NCBI RefSeq assembly: GCF_002272075.1
Contig: NZ_NPBJ01000019.1
Location: 1 to 40,621 of the forward strand
Source: Terribacillus saccharophilus
GTDB lineage: Bacteria; Bacillota; Bacilli; Bacillales; Amphibacillaceae
DNA length: 40,621 nt
Direction of reading: 5' to 3'
The notes under the pieces: generated by a model
Databases searched by the model: none
What the model saw: only the letters and a program-made list of their open reading frames with translations
Told to the model about the DNA's origin: nothing
Shown: positions 17,587 through 26,758 of the stretch, one piece after another
Numbering within the stretch: position 1 is the first letter of the stretch
Layout: each line of letters begins with the position of its first letter
Made by a program: the position numbers and the translations under genes

Positions 17587-18003
17587 ATGGCTTATCGTAT
17601 AGGGGAATTGGCGAAACTCACCAAGTTAAGCGAGCATACGCTGCGTTTTTATGAGAAAGAAGGCTTGCTTGTTCCAAAACGGAATGACAGCAATATTCGT
17701 GTCTACTCCGAAGATGATCGGTTATGGGCGGATTTCATCGTTCATATGAAAGGGACCGGAATGTCACTAGAGGACTTAAAAAAGTATAAAGTCCTTCGAG
17801 AATCAGAAAGTGAAAATTATGAGGAATTAGTCGCGATTCTAGTTCATCATAAAGATAATGTAGAAGCTAAAATTGCAGAGTACCAGCACAATCTGGAGCT
17901 TATGAACAAGAAGATAGACATGTACAGGCAATATATAAACGGTAATGACGAAAAGGATTTATATCAACGGTTTGTTGAAGGTAAAAATACAAAAAATGAA
18001 TAG
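17587..18003 (+). CDS. MerR family transcriptional regulator
   Basis: A 138-residue regulator with the MerR winged HTH at residues 3-72 (RIGELAKLTKLSEHTLRFYE, then VYSEDDRLWADFIVHMKGTG) and a C-terminal coiled-coil dimer helix. No cysteine cluster for metal binding is visible, so it belongs to the small-molecule or aldehyde-responsive group. It closes the CMD-cupin-MerR operon and probably activates the 19-bp-spacer promoter at 16745. AAGGAG precedes the ATG. Confidence 0.93.
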   Translation: MAYRIGELAKLTKLSEHTLRFYEKEGLLVPKRNDSNIRVYSEDDRLWADFIVHMKGTGMSLEDLKKYKVLRESESENYEELVAILVHHKDNVEAKIAEYQHNLELMNKKIDMYRQYINGNDEKDLYQRFVEGKNTKNE

Positions 18004-18131
18004 CTTGTTCTAGTATTATGTGTAGGATTGGTTATCCGCCCTGGGATAGAACAATTTAATGACTCCTTTGCAAATGCTGAGCAGCTTATTTCGCTTTAAA
18101 TGAGATAGTCTTTCTTACAAGCCAACAATTA

Positions 18132-18172
18132 TAAAAGAGTGGAGAGAAGTTGATTCTCTCCACTCTTTCACT
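18132..18172. terminator. Strong bidirectional terminator
   Basis: A perfect 15-bp stem (18134-18148 with 18154-18168; GAGTGGAGAGAA core) with a 5-base loop lies between the MerR operon and the convergent symporter gene. Confidence 0.9.
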
Positions 18173-18233
18173 TTCATACTCGGCATATTCCAGAAACTAA
18201 CCGGGCAACGTCCTCTTCCACTGCCTCCTACTG

Positions 18234-19700
18234 TTACATTGTCTTTTTTCGCTTTTCATCTTCCTGTTCACGTTCTATCCAATAATCAGCATTTTTAATA
18301 TTGACCTGTGAAGGTCGGAACACTGGATCAAGTCCCTGTTTCTTTTGCAGCTGATAATCTTTGAGTGCTGCCATGGTCGGTTTATACAGCAGGATGACAG
18401 CTATTAAGTTTACCCAAACCATTAATCCAAGTCCTATATCCGCTAGTGTCCAAGTAAAGGTTGCCGAGCGTACAGTGCCGAAGAATATCGCCGCAAGGAA
18501 TAACACTTTAAGGATGTTGGAGAAAATCTTCCTTGATGCTCCTCTGACAATATAAAATAGATTTGTTTCCGCAATATAGAAGTAAGCAACTAATGTAGTA
18601 AAGGCAAAGAAAAACAGAGAAATAGCTACAAAAGGTGATCCGAATCCTCCAAGCACGCCATCCACAGCTGCCTGCGTATATCCTGCGCCTGCTTCCATGC
18701 CGTCCGTGTAGTCGACAATATAGCCTCCATCCGGATCTGCTACACTATAATTGCCTGTCATCAATATCATCAGTGCTGTTGCTGTACAAATAAGCAGTGT
18801 ATCAATATAGACTGAGAAGGACTGAACCAAGCCCTGCTTTACCGGGTGGGATACTTCTGCAGCAGCCGCTGCCTGCGCTCCTGTTCCCTGCCCTGCCTCA
18901 TTGGAATACAAGCCGCGTTTTACTCCCCAGCTTATGGCAGCACCAATCATACCGCCAAACGCAGAGTCAACACCAAAAGCAGAGCTGAAAATAAGCGCAA
19001 ATGTACTTGGAACCTGTTCGATATTCGCGAAGATAACAATAGCAGCTACAATTAGATAAAATAATGCCATGATTGGAACGACATATGAAGCCAAGAAGGC
19101 AATTCTGCGGACACCGCCAAAGATGACGTACCCTGTAATAACAACCAAAGCAATCCCAGTGATAACTGGTCCGATGCCGAATGCATTATTCATGCTGTCA
19201 GCAATTGCATTTGCCTGTACACCTGGAGTTAAAAGACAGGTAGATACAGCTGCAACTACAGCGAAAATATAACCGTACCATTTCCATCCAAGCCCTTTCT
19301 CCGCATAATAAGCCGGTCCGCCGCGATACTCGCCATCCACTTTCTTTTTATAAATCTGAGCAAGTGTCGATTCAGCAAAAGCAGCTGCAGATCCGAAGAA
19401 AGCAATGAACCACATCCAGAATATAGCCCCAGGGCCTCCTGCTGCAATAGCAGTCGCAACACCTGCTATATTCCCTGTACCGACTCTGCCTGAGAGCGCA
19501 ATAACCAGAGATTGAAAGGGCGAAACACCTGATTCAGAACTTTTCCCGGTAAACGTGTGCACAACCATGTCCTTCAAATATCTTACCTGCAGAAACCCGG
19601 ATGCAATTGTATATACACCAGCAACTACAGCGATGAAAATCAACATCGGTACACTCCACAAATAACCGCTAATTTCCGTTAATAAAGCTTCAAAGCCCAA
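18234..19700 (-). CDS. AGCS family sodium:alanine/glycine symporter
   Basis: A 488-residue membrane protein with about ten to eleven helices. The family signature GVKRGLYSNEAGQGTG and the conserved ALSGRVGTGNIAGVATAIAA, which binds substrate and Na+, are intact. Members import alanine or glycine with sodium. The start is TTG behind AGGAGG, seven to eight bases away. Monocistronic. B. subtilis AlsT is a homologue type, but the exact orthologue cannot be named by eye. Confidence 0.93.
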   Translation of the reverse strand: MGFEALLTEISGYLWSVPMLIFIAVVAGVYTIASGFLQVRYLKDMVVHTFTGKSSESGVSPFQSLVIALSGRVGTGNIAGVATAIAAGGPGAIFWMWFIAFFGSAAAFAESTLAQIYKKKVDGEYRGGPAYYAEKGLGWKWYGYIFAVVAAVSTCLLTPGVQANAIADSMNNAFGIGPVITGIALVVITGYVIFGGVRRIAFLASYVVPIMALFYLIVAAIVIFANIEQVPSTFALIFSSAFGVDSAFGGMIGAAISWGVKRGLYSNEAGQGTGAQAAAAAEVSHPVKQGLVQSFSVYIDTLLICTATALMILMTGNYSVADPDGGYIVDYTDGMEAGAGYTQAAVDGVLGGFGSPFVAISLFFFAFTTLVAYFYIAETNLFYIVRGASRKIFSNILKVLFLAAIFFGTVRSATFTWTLADIGLGLMVWVNLIAVILLYKPTMAALKDYQLQKKQGLDPVFRPSQVNIKNADYWIEREQEDEKRKKTM

Positions 19701-19894
19701 TAGAATACCTCCTGAAAAGATGTATTTAAGATGGAATATGTTTTTATTATGTCGAAATAGCGTGGAGGATGCATTGGATTTGTAAGGAAATGTAACGGAT
19801 AAATTTCATAATTCAAATAATTAAATCATTCAAATAAAGTGGAGCGTAATTAATTTAACAAAAATCTAACGGAACTGTTTTGCATTAACTACAT

Positions 19895-19933
19895 ATAAAA
19901 ACCCTTCCAAATAAAATTCAGAAGGGTTTTTAA
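19895..19933 (-). terminator. Terminator of the isochorismatase-type gene
   Basis: AAAAACCCTTC (19897-19907) and GAAGGGTTTTT (19921-19931) are exact complements; on the minus strand the stem ends in T-rich sequence. Confidence 0.85.
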
Positions 19934-19957
19934 GTCTACGAACATTAAACAATAAGC

Positions 19958-20515
19958 TTAGCGATACGTATCATGCGTCGGTTTAAACAGGTCCTCTGCT
20001 GCCTGACGCACAACTGAGAAATGATCCACATTATAGTGACCGTGCAGAATCTGATTGTGATGCTGGATGATCTGCTCTGCTGTCAGAACATCAGAGCCAG
20101 CTGTTGAATGACCATCTGCTACGAGTGTTACATCCATGCCTTGTACGGTGGCAGTACGAACTGCCGTGTCAATACAATGCTGGGTCTCGCAGCCCATGAT
20201 GACAAGATGAGTAAATCCCTCTTCTTTCACATGTTCAAGCAAACCTGTTCCATAGAAAGCATTTGTAGCCTGCTTGTTAAAGATAGGTGCTTCTTTTGGT
20301 ACTTGGATACCTGGATGGATCTGGAATCCCGTTCCTTGTCCTTCCGCGACATCTGTATCACGGACGAAAAGAATAGCAGCGTCTGCTGTTTGTGCCTTGC
20401 CGATGACCAGGTTAATTTGTTCAATCAGGTTCTCTTTGCGATAAACAGGTCTCTCTCCTGCTCCGCCCTCAATTAGTGCTTGCTGTGCATCAATAATCAA
20501 TAGTGCTTGCTTCAA
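19958..20515 (-). CDS. Isochorismatase-family cysteine hydrolase
   Basis: A 185-residue enzyme with the family's catalytic triad: Asp9 in LLIIDAQQAL, a lysine in FNKQATNAFYGTG and the cysteine in GCETQHCIDTAVRTA. It hydrolyses amide or ether bonds in small metabolites such as nicotinamide, but the substrate is unknown. The start is TTG, behind AGGGGAGC. It is not in an enterobactin-type cluster, so isochorismate is unlikely to be the substrate. Confidence 0.92.
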   Translation of the reverse strand: MKQALLIIDAQQALIEGGAGERPVYRKENLIEQINLVIGKAQTADAAILFVRDTDVAEGQGTGFQIHPGIQVPKEAPIFNKQATNAFYGTGLLEHVKEEGFTHLVIMGCETQHCIDTAVRTATVQGMDVTLVADGHSTAGSDVLTAEQIIQHHNQILHGHYNVDHFSVVRQAAEDLFKPTHDTYR

Positions 20516-20662
20516 TAAAAGCTCCCCTTTAGCTGATTGCTATGGCACTCCTGCTTTGCGACTTGTATGCTGCATTTGTCTGTTTCATACTGAACCGCCT
20601 CCTCTATACTGTTAGCTTCAGTATACTGGAAATTAAACAGTAATGGGGATTTTTACCACAAA

Positions 20663-21628
20663 CTAAAATTGTAATTCCTTGCTTCGTAAAAGATAAGTCT
20701 GTATTAGCTGATTCGTGTCCTCCAAGTCCTTTACTGACACGACCTGTGTCGTCTGGTCAAGATGCTCGATAGGAATATTAAGGACACTCACTGGAATCTT
20801 GGTGGATAGTTTTTTATAGCGATGTCGAAATAAAAATTCTAACTGAAATGGTATGTCATGAGCAATGGCCAAATCGACCAACTGATTTTTCAATGTCTGA
20901 TTGATTGGAATTGTTTTGTCTGCCACTTTGATCGCAACTCCGCTTCCTAATTCGATGGCTCCTCGGCTTTTGTGCGCAATTCTTTGGCGAGGGACGGATC
21001 CGATAAAAAAGGCCGCTTCTCCTTCAAGCTGATAGGTTAGTTGCTTTTTGTTATGAAACGGAAAGAAAATAATAGTGATGTCCCCTTCTGTTGCATCCCA
21101 CTGCTGCAAAAGATTGATCGCAATTGCCGGTGCCACTTTATTATCCAACCCTTTTCCAACGACTCTTCCACTCACTTCGTCACCAAGATACAAGAAGTCA
21201 TCAAATAACGTCACATGATTGCCAGGCTCCACACCCATCTCACGCGCATCGCTTTCCGAGTTGGCACCGATGTCGATCACAGCAGCATGTTGTTCTGCTT
21301 CACCTGCCATAATCACGCCCTGCACTAATCCATTCTTTGCCTCCACTTGAACAGTCTGCCCCTGAGCATACGTAAGCGAAAAATAATTCGCATCTGCTAC
21401 AAGCGCTCCTGATTCCGTAATGGACGTCACTACATAAATCTCTTCCTTTACCTCCGCCAGCAAGGTGATTTTAGGCGAATACTTTTCTCCATATTTACGG
21501 ACAATAAGATTCCCCCGACTGTCAAAGTGCATCTCATCCGCGAACGGTGTAATCTTATCAACGATCTGTGAAACAAACGACTGATTATACCCTTTGTACT
21601 TGGACAGTTCTCGAATCAATTCAAACAT
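20663..21628 (-). CDS. M42-like aminopeptidase homologue lacking metal ligands
   Basis: A 321-residue protein with the M42 (YsdC/FrvX-like) fold outline: DSRGNLIVRKYG, VIDIGANSESDAREMGVEPG, VVGKGLDNKVAPAIAINLL and IPVSVLNIPIEHL. Compared with the canonical family, AHMDE is LAEVKEE (57-63), the catalytic EE of VQEEVG is FHNKKQ (191-196), the VDV aspartate is replaced in SVPRQ (211-215) and the IHS histidine is replaced in EHLDQ (288-292). Only Asp162 of GLDN remains. It should not bind two zinc ions or cleave peptides. ATG 21628 follows GGGGAAGG; an in-frame start 54 bases earlier has no such site. It lies behind a SAM riboswitch. Confidence 0.8.
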   Translation of the reverse strand: MFELIRELSKYKGYNQSFVSQIVDKITPFADEMHFDSRGNLIVRKYGEKYSPKITLLAEVKEEIYVVTSITESGALVADANYFSLTYAQGQTVQVEAKNGLVQGVIMAGEAEQHAAVIDIGANSESDAREMGVEPGNHVTLFDDFLYLGDEVSGRVVGKGLDNKVAPAIAINLLQQWDATEGDITIIFFPFHNKKQLTYQLEGEAAFFIGSVPRQRIAHKSRGAIELGSGVAIKVADKTIPINQTLKNQLVDLAIAHDIPFQLEFLFRHRYKKLSTKIPVSVLNIPIEHLDQTTQVVSVKDLEDTNQLIQTYLLRSKELQF

Positions 21629-21667
21629 GTTGCCTTCCCCTTTCTGTAGGCAGCGGGACAAATACAA

Positions 21668-21811
21668 AAGCCTCTCGTGCAAGATGCGTCGAGAGGCTTC
21701 CTCTATTCATCTTATCTGCCGGCTATGAACCGATGGAATTAGCACAGTATCTGTTGTCAGACCTGCTGCTGAGGTTTCACAGGGCCATATCCCTCCACCT
21801 CTCTAGATAAG
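21668..21811 (-). promoter_or_regulatory. SAM-I riboswitch (S-box) with terminator
   Basis: Read on the minus strand from 21811, the S-box core is clear: CTTATC-AGAGAGGTGGAGGGA, then TGGCCC, TGAAACC, TGTGCTAATTCC and GATAAGATG closing P1. A terminator follows, AAGCCTCTCG (21699-21690) paired with CGAGAGGCTT (21677-21668) and a T-rich tail. Bound SAM should stop transcription of the M42-like gene starting at 21628, so that gene is expressed when methionine/SAM is low. Confidence 0.95.
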
Positions 21812-21832
21812 AAACATATACAGTTTTCAGAA

Positions 21833-21861
21833 AGTTTATCAGACAGCGATCAGATTGTCAA
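21833..21861 (-). promoter_or_regulatory. Sigma-A promoter of the SAM riboswitch transcript
   Basis: On the minus strand, -35 TTGACA (21861-21856) and -10 TAAACT (21838-21833) are separated by exactly 17 bases, about 20 bases upstream of the riboswitch. Confidence 0.75.
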
Positions 21862-22034
21862 TATAACTTATCGGGTTACTCAGGAATAAGAAGTTACATC
21901 GACATACAAGAGCAAATTGCTTAGACAACTATTAATGTATGTTTATAAAAGTGACTTAGAACAATTAAAATTCATGAATCCTCCTATTGATTTTACTGGT
22001 ATATTTATACATATGAGTTACAGGGGGGAGATAT

Positions 22035-22643
22035 ATGAATTTAATACCAGAATCACAATCTTACAATGACTATTTGGATGAATCAGATGTAATTGATTTC
22101 TCACATCCCCTGATCAGAGACAAGATCAGTGAGCTAATTTCATCTCGAATGTCCGAAATAGACAAAGTTAGAGTAGTATTCCATTATGTTCGTGATAGTA
22201 TAGGGCACTCGTGGGATATTCAGAGCAAGCGTGTGACTTGCAGGGCATCAGAAGTACTTACATATAAAGAAGGCATCTGTTATGCAAAATCTAATTTGCT
22301 TGCAGCCATGTTAAGGTCATTAAATATTCCAACAGGCTTTTGCTATCAAAGATTGACCCTATTCGATACACCAGACAAAGGTTATTGCATTCATGCTCTT
22401 AATGGGGTTTATATTAAAAGCTTAAATAAGTGGATACGACTTGACGCACGCGGAAATAAACCCGGAATACAATCAGAATTTTCTCTGCATGATGAGCAAT
22501 TAGCATTTCGGATTAATGAACAATTTGATGAGATAGATTATCCGATTATCTACGCAAAACCCAATGTAAAGACAATCCGGGTTTTAGAAAGCAGCAAGAA
22601 TGCTTTAGATATGTATAAGAGGCATTTACCTGATTTTATATAA
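22035..22643 (+). CDS. Transglutaminase-like (papain-fold) domain protein
   Basis: A 202-residue protein with the transglutaminase-core triad: Cys in EGICYAKSNLLAAMLRSL, His in GYCIHALNGVYI and Asp in WIRLDARGNKPG. Bacterial stand-alone members act as proteases or amidases, not always as cross-linkers. GGGGGGAGA precedes the ATG by about seven bases. No secretion signal is visible, so it is probably cytoplasmic. A small membrane protein gene follows after 21 bases. Confidence 0.88.
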   Translation: MNLIPESQSYNDYLDESDVIDFSHPLIRDKISELISSRMSEIDKVRVVFHYVRDSIGHSWDIQSKRVTCRASEVLTYKEGICYAKSNLLAAMLRSLNIPTGFCYQRLTLFDTPDKGYCIHALNGVYIKSLNKWIRLDARGNKPGIQSEFSLHDEQLAFRINEQFDEIDYPIIYAKPNVKTIRVLESSKNALDMYKRHLPDFI

Positions 22644-22664
22644 AATAGATAGAAAGGTCTGAGT

Positions 22665-22883
22665 ATGATGAGTTGGGAAGCCAGACGTACCATTGCTGTA
22701 TTGTTTATCGCCATTCCTTTATTAATCGCAATTTATCTTTGTTTTAATAGTCATTTATTATACAGAAATAACTTAGACGTAACAGAAGGATATGTAATAG
22801 GCAGGATTTTAGTAATCATCTTTACTCTTTATCTTTTCTCTAAAATAGGATTTTCTATATTTAAAAGTACAGAAACAAAGTAG
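22665..22883 (+). CDS. Small two-TM membrane protein, unknown
   Basis: A 72-residue protein with two predicted helices (TIAVLFIAIPLLIAIYLCF and GRILVIIFTLYLFSKIGF). GAAAGG lies seven to eight bases before the first ATG. It is co-directional with and close behind the transglutaminase-like gene, and a terminator follows, so the two form an operon. No family was recognised. Confidence 0.65.
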   Translation: MMSWEARRTIAVLFIAIPLLIAIYLCFNSHLLYRNNLDVTEGYVIGRILVIIFTLYLFSKIGFSIFKSTETK

Positions 22884-22911
22884 CATTAAAACTAAGAGCT
22901 ATTTAAAGAAA

Positions 22912-22950
22912 CGAAAACCTCGAACAATTAAATTGTTCGAGGTTTCTCAA
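22912..22950. terminator. Bidirectional terminator
   Basis: AAACCTCGAACAATT (22915-22929) and AATTGTTCGAGGTTT (22931-22945) pair fully. It lies between the small membrane protein and the convergent DegV gene. Confidence 0.85.
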
Positions 22951-22996
22951 TTGATGACATATGACACAGAAGCTGATTGATATCACAAGCCGTTTA

Positions 22997-23860
22997 CTAA
23001 ACAGAATAATTAGCAGGCATCCAGCTTGCCCCAACTCCGCCTCGACCAAAATGAATTGCCATAACGGAACTGATTTCATTGCTGATAAATACGTCTACCT
23101 TATCACCGCATATTTCCAATGCATGCTTTAACTCAGTAGCAAGATCAATGGAATTCACATGTGTAATACGAACAACTTGTTTTCCTGATTGCTCAATATC
23201 ATGTCGTAATTTTTCCAGCATCCATTTTAACAGACGTTTCTTGGTACGAACTTTACTCATAACTTCTAATTTCGCATCCTTAAAACCGATAATTGGTTTA
23301 ATATGCAATAAGTTACCGATCCTTGAAGCTGTTTTCGAAATGCGTCCAGTACGTACTAGTGTTGTCAGGTCATTAATCGTAAGGTACAGCTGTCCATGTG
23401 TACGGTAATATTCAATTACCTCTAATAATTCATCCAACGATTTACCTTGCTCCAAGAGCTCACACACTTTAATGACGATATTTTCTACTCCGATGGAAGC
23501 TGTATTCGTATCAATGACAGTGATTTTTTCCTTAGCCCCTTCGATTGTATCCCTTGCTATACGTGCAGAATTGACGGTACCGCTTACATTTTCTGTACAA
23601 TGTAGGCTGATAATAGCATCGTATTCTGCCAATAACTTTTCATATAGTGTTACAAATACCTCTGGTGACGGCAGGGAAGAAGAATAGGAAGCTCCCTCAT
23701 CTATAAAACGAAATAACTGATCATTCGTAATCTCTTTTAAATCAATATAGGACTTATCATCTACGACAACATTCAAATGCGCGTAATATATAAAAGGATA
23801 TTTCTGTAAATCCTCTTCTCTCAAGTTCGTAAGACTGTCGGTCACAATTGCAATTTTCAT
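22997..23860 (-). CDS. DegV family fatty-acid-binding protein
   Basis: This 287-residue protein has the DegV layout: IAIVTDSLTNLREED at the start, SSLPSPEVFVTLYEKLL, the HCTENVSGTVNSARIA binding-loop region, IDTNTASIGVENIVIK and LLHIKPIIGFKDAKLEVMSKVRTKK. In Gram-positive bacteria such proteins (FakB type) bind a fatty acid and present it to the kinase FakA; fakA is not in this window. Genomes usually hold several copies. Intact and monocistronic; 23861-24110 contains no gene. Confidence 0.92.
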   Translation of the reverse strand: MKIAIVTDSLTNLREEDLQKYPFIYYAHLNVVVDDKSYIDLKEITNDQLFRFIDEGASYSSSLPSPEVFVTLYEKLLAEYDAIISLHCTENVSGTVNSARIARDTIEGAKEKITVIDTNTASIGVENIVIKVCELLEQGKSLDELLEVIEYYRTHGQLYLTINDLTTLVRTGRISKTASRIGNLLHIKPIIGFKDAKLEVMSKVRTKKRLLKWMLEKLRHDIEQSGKQVVRITHVNSIDLATELKHALEICGDKVDVFISNEISSVMAIHFGRGGVGASWMPANYSV

Positions 23861-24112
23861 ATATTCACCTCTAATTCAGTATAACTTGTAAATCAAATAA
23901 AGAAACTAGAAAATTAGGAAATAAGTAATAAAATCAGACAAGAAAATACATAAAAACATCACAATTTTCCCTTTATTGCTACTTTGGTTAAATTCGGAAA
24001 AGATTTGGTACGCGGAATGATTTATTGTCTTGATATTAATCCTATTCATCTACATATAAAATACCCAAATTTCTAGGGTTTTCAATCATCTTTAAGGAAA
24101 TATAGCTAATGA

Positions 24113-24142
24113 AAAAAGCTGCCGGTCTCCCGGCAGCTTTAC
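24113..24142 (-). terminator. Terminator of the lysine permease gene
   Basis: AAAGCTGCCGG (24115-24125) and CCGGCAGCTTT (24130-24140) pair with a 4-base loop; on the minus strand a T-run follows. Confidence 0.9.
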
Positions 24143-25603
24143 TTATTCTGGTGCTGTTTCATGTGCCGGAGTAGTCAAATCAACTTCCTCCAGTTTGTGC
24201 ACCTTCGTTTTCTTTTTCACTTTAAATATGATCCAGCAGAGCAGGAAGACGGGAATACCGATATAAGAAGCAACTAAGGTGCCCCATTCAATTCCATCTG
24301 CAGTGAAAGCTGAGAAGCTCTGACCGACAATAACGATGATACATAGTACAAAGGCTAGTATCGGCGCTACCGGATAGAATTTAGCTGTGTATGGCAAATC
24401 CTTGAGGTCATTTCCTTGAGCAAGATATGCTTTACGGAATCGATAATGACTTACAGCAATACCAACCCATACGATGAAGCCTGCCATACCTGACACGTTC
24501 AACAGCCATGTGTACACAACACCATTGCCGAAGAAGGATGTTAGGAAAGCAACACAGCCTACAGCCGCTGTAGCAATCAATGCGTTCACAGGCACACCGT
24601 TTTTGTTAAGTTTACCAAGGAAAGCTGGTGCTTTCCCTTCTTTCGCCAAGTTCCAAAGCATCCGTGTGCTGGCATACATACCAGAGTTACCGGCAGATAG
24701 GACAGCAGTAAGGATAACTGCGTTCATGACAGATGCAGCAAATGCGATTCCCGCTTTTTCAAACACAAGTGTGAATGGACTCAGACGGACATCATCACTT
24801 GCAAGACTCTCTGTTGTATAGGGAATGAGCATCCCGATAATGAAGATCGCCAAAATGTAGAACAAGAGAATACGCCAGAAAACAGAACGAATTGCTTTCG
24901 GAATCGATTTTCTAGGATTGTCTGCTTCCCCAGCAGCTGCTCCAAGTAATTCGGTCCCTTGGAATGAGAATCCGGCAGCCATGAATACACCAAGCAAAGC
25001 AAGGAAGCCTCCATTAAATGGTGCGTCTTCTACAGTGAAGTTGGAGAATCCAGGTGAGTCACCGCCAAGGATACCAATGATCATCAATACACCAACAATG
25101 ATGAAAATGATGACAGTAACAACTTTGATCAAAGCGAACCAATATTCCGATTCACCGAACCCTTTAACAGAAATATAATTCAATAAGAACATGATGATAA
25201 GACTGATTGCACTCCAGATCCAAGATGGTGTATCCGGGAACCAGAATCCCATAATCAATGTTACAGCAACGAGCTCAGCCGCAATTGTGATGGCCCAGTT
25301 GAACCAATAGTTCCAGCCTAGTGCGAATCCGAATGATTCATCGACAAAACGTGATCCATATGTGCTGAAGCTTCCGGATACCGGCATGAATGCTGCCATT
25401 TCCGCCAAGCTTGTCATTAGGAAAAATACCATACAGCCAATTAGCGCATATGCAAGTAATGCTCCTCCTGGGCCTGCACTGCTAATGGCTCCTCCGCTGG
25501 CCAGGAATAATCCTGTACCAATTGTACCGCCAAGGGAGATCATCCCTAAGTGACGGGCTTTCAGTGCTCTTCGTAATCCCGGTTGTTTCGTGTTGTTGCT
25601 CAC
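24143..25603 (-). CDS. lysP: Lysine-specific permease, APC superfamily (LysP-like)
   Basis: A 486-residue amino acid permease of the AAT group with twelve predicted helices. The first helix HLGMISLGGTIGTGLFLASG is the typical substrate-binding GxGxG break. SFQGTELLGAAAGEADNPRK is the conserved TM6 and following loop of LysP- and GabP-like permeases. A lysine riboswitch directly upstream makes lysine the most likely substrate; without it the family alone would be less specific. A well-formed ribosome binding site (GAGGGGAAAG) precedes the ATG. Confidence 0.92.
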   Translation of the reverse strand: MSNNTKQPGLRRALKARHLGMISLGGTIGTGLFLASGGAISSAGPGGALLAYALIGCMVFFLMTSLAEMAAFMPVSGSFSTYGSRFVDESFGFALGWNYWFNWAITIAAELVAVTLIMGFWFPDTPSWIWSAISLIIMFLLNYISVKGFGESEYWFALIKVVTVIIFIIVGVLMIIGILGGDSPGFSNFTVEDAPFNGGFLALLGVFMAAGFSFQGTELLGAAAGEADNPRKSIPKAIRSVFWRILLFYILAIFIIGMLIPYTTESLASDDVRLSPFTLVFEKAGIAFAASVMNAVILTAVLSAGNSGMYASTRMLWNLAKEGKAPAFLGKLNKNGVPVNALIATAAVGCVAFLTSFFGNGVVYTWLLNVSGMAGFIVWVGIAVSHYRFRKAYLAQGNDLKDLPYTAKFYPVAPILAFVLCIIVIVGQSFSAFTADGIEWGTLVASYIGIPVFLLCWIIFKVKKKTKVHKLEEVDLTTPAHETAPE

Positions 25604-25647
25604 TTTCTTTCCCCTCTCTGTTTCTTCGTCGTTGCGCTATAGATACG

Positions 25648-25910
25648 AAAAAAGACCCTCCCGGATAGTTTGCTCTATCGGAACGGCCTTTACTTATAAA
25701 CAGCATCATTCTCACAAAGATAGCGCAACACGCCAGCTTTGCGACTGACGTGACAGTCCTGCCCCTATTCGAGTACAGGCCCAGCCAGTAGGATTGGAGA
25801 ACCCATCTTAGCTTCGGCAGCTGTTCCTTTCCATCCTGATCAACGATCTCTCCTGATCTCCCAGTTTGTACTAATAACAGCCGCAACCTCTACCTCATCA
25901 GATGATGAGG
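25648..25910 (-). promoter_or_regulatory. Lysine riboswitch (L-box) with terminator
   Basis: On the minus strand from 25910 the L-box core can be read: GATGAGGTAGAGGTTGCG, then AGTA, GGAAAGGAACAGCTGCCGAAG, GGGTTCTCC, ACTGGCTGGGCCTGTACTCG and GGGGCAGGACTGTCAC. A terminator stem (25688-25654, GATAG/CTATC at its tip) ends in six T. Lysine binding should favour termination, shutting down the permease gene at 25603. Confidence 0.95.
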
Positions 25911-25987
25911 ATTTGTATGCAATTAAAAAACCTTTTTAACTGTACTACACACATTGACTTATTTCAACAAGAAATTTTTTCTGCATG

Positions 25988-26018
25988 AAGAAACACGCGG
26001 CAAGCGCGTGTTCTTTTT
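25988..26018. terminator. Hairpin downstream of the second doxX
   Basis: AACACGCG (25992-25999) and CGCGTGTT (26005-26012) pair with a 5-base loop. The T-run is better on the plus strand (CTTTTTT), but the genes on both sides are on the minus strand, where TTTCTTC follows. Confidence 0.65.
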
Positions 26019-26020
26019 TC

Positions 26021-26524
26021 TTATATCAGCTGTCTCTTGCTGTTTCTGGCTGACCTGTTATCCCCTGTATTTCGCAGAGATGGCATAATCCAGCGATCGA
26101 TGCCGTAACGGCCAGCGTTCGTCCCGCCAATGATCAGCACTAAGCCCAAGATAATCAATATCAAATTCTGCTGAAACGCACCGCTTAATAGGAATGAGAT
26201 ATTCATCAATATTCCCATAAATGCTGCAATTCCAGTGAAGGCACCAAGCAGCAGCGCCAATCCGACCAGAGTCTCTCCCCACATGACAAGGAAACTGAAA
26301 ATCTCTGCATTTGGAAGGACAACTCCTTCTAGGAAACTTCCCCACCAGCTCTGGATGACTCCTGCGTCCGAGCGCGCTAACGCACCTTGGACAAATCCGC
26401 TTGCATCAAAGTTTCCGCTCATCAGCTTACCTAAGCCGGCTGACAGGAACGTGTACCCAAGATATAATCTGATCACTAGGAAAACGACTGCTGCCCCCTT
26501 ACTCTGACGTAAGGTGTTGATCAT
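26021..26524 (-). CDS. DoxX family membrane protein (copy 2)
   Basis: A 167-residue, four-helix membrane protein closely related to the copy at 15986-16501. Shared features include IRLYLGYTFLSAGLGKLMSG, SFLVMWGETLVGLALLLGAF and the C-terminal NAGRYGIDRWIMPSLRN. The two differ mainly in the basic tail. Unlike copy 1, the upstream region has no TTGTGA-type dyad, so the copies may be regulated differently. Function unknown. Monocistronic; the region 26525-26758 is AT-rich and shows no gene. Confidence 0.88.
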   Translation of the reverse strand: MINTLRQSKGAAVVFLVIRLYLGYTFLSAGLGKLMSGNFDASGFVQGALARSDAGVIQSWWGSFLEGVVLPNAEIFSFLVMWGETLVGLALLLGAFTGIAAFMGILMNISFLLSGAFQQNLILIILGLVLIIGGTNAGRYGIDRWIMPSLRNTGDNRSARNSKRQLI

Positions 26525-26758
26525 AATTTTTCCTCTCCTATCGCTGCCAAAGTTGTAAACCGATGTGGGTCGGCACTTCCACAGCTCTAGTATAAAAGGA
26601 AAAACAAAAAATGGAATATTTATACGGAAATTTTAATAGAATAGTAATAATATTAGAATATTTTCAATAATGCTCCTAGATAGCAACTATATAGTCAGAT
26701 GCTGGTTTTTCATGATTCTTAGGTAACAGGCGGAAAATCCTATCAGATAAATTAGTTT

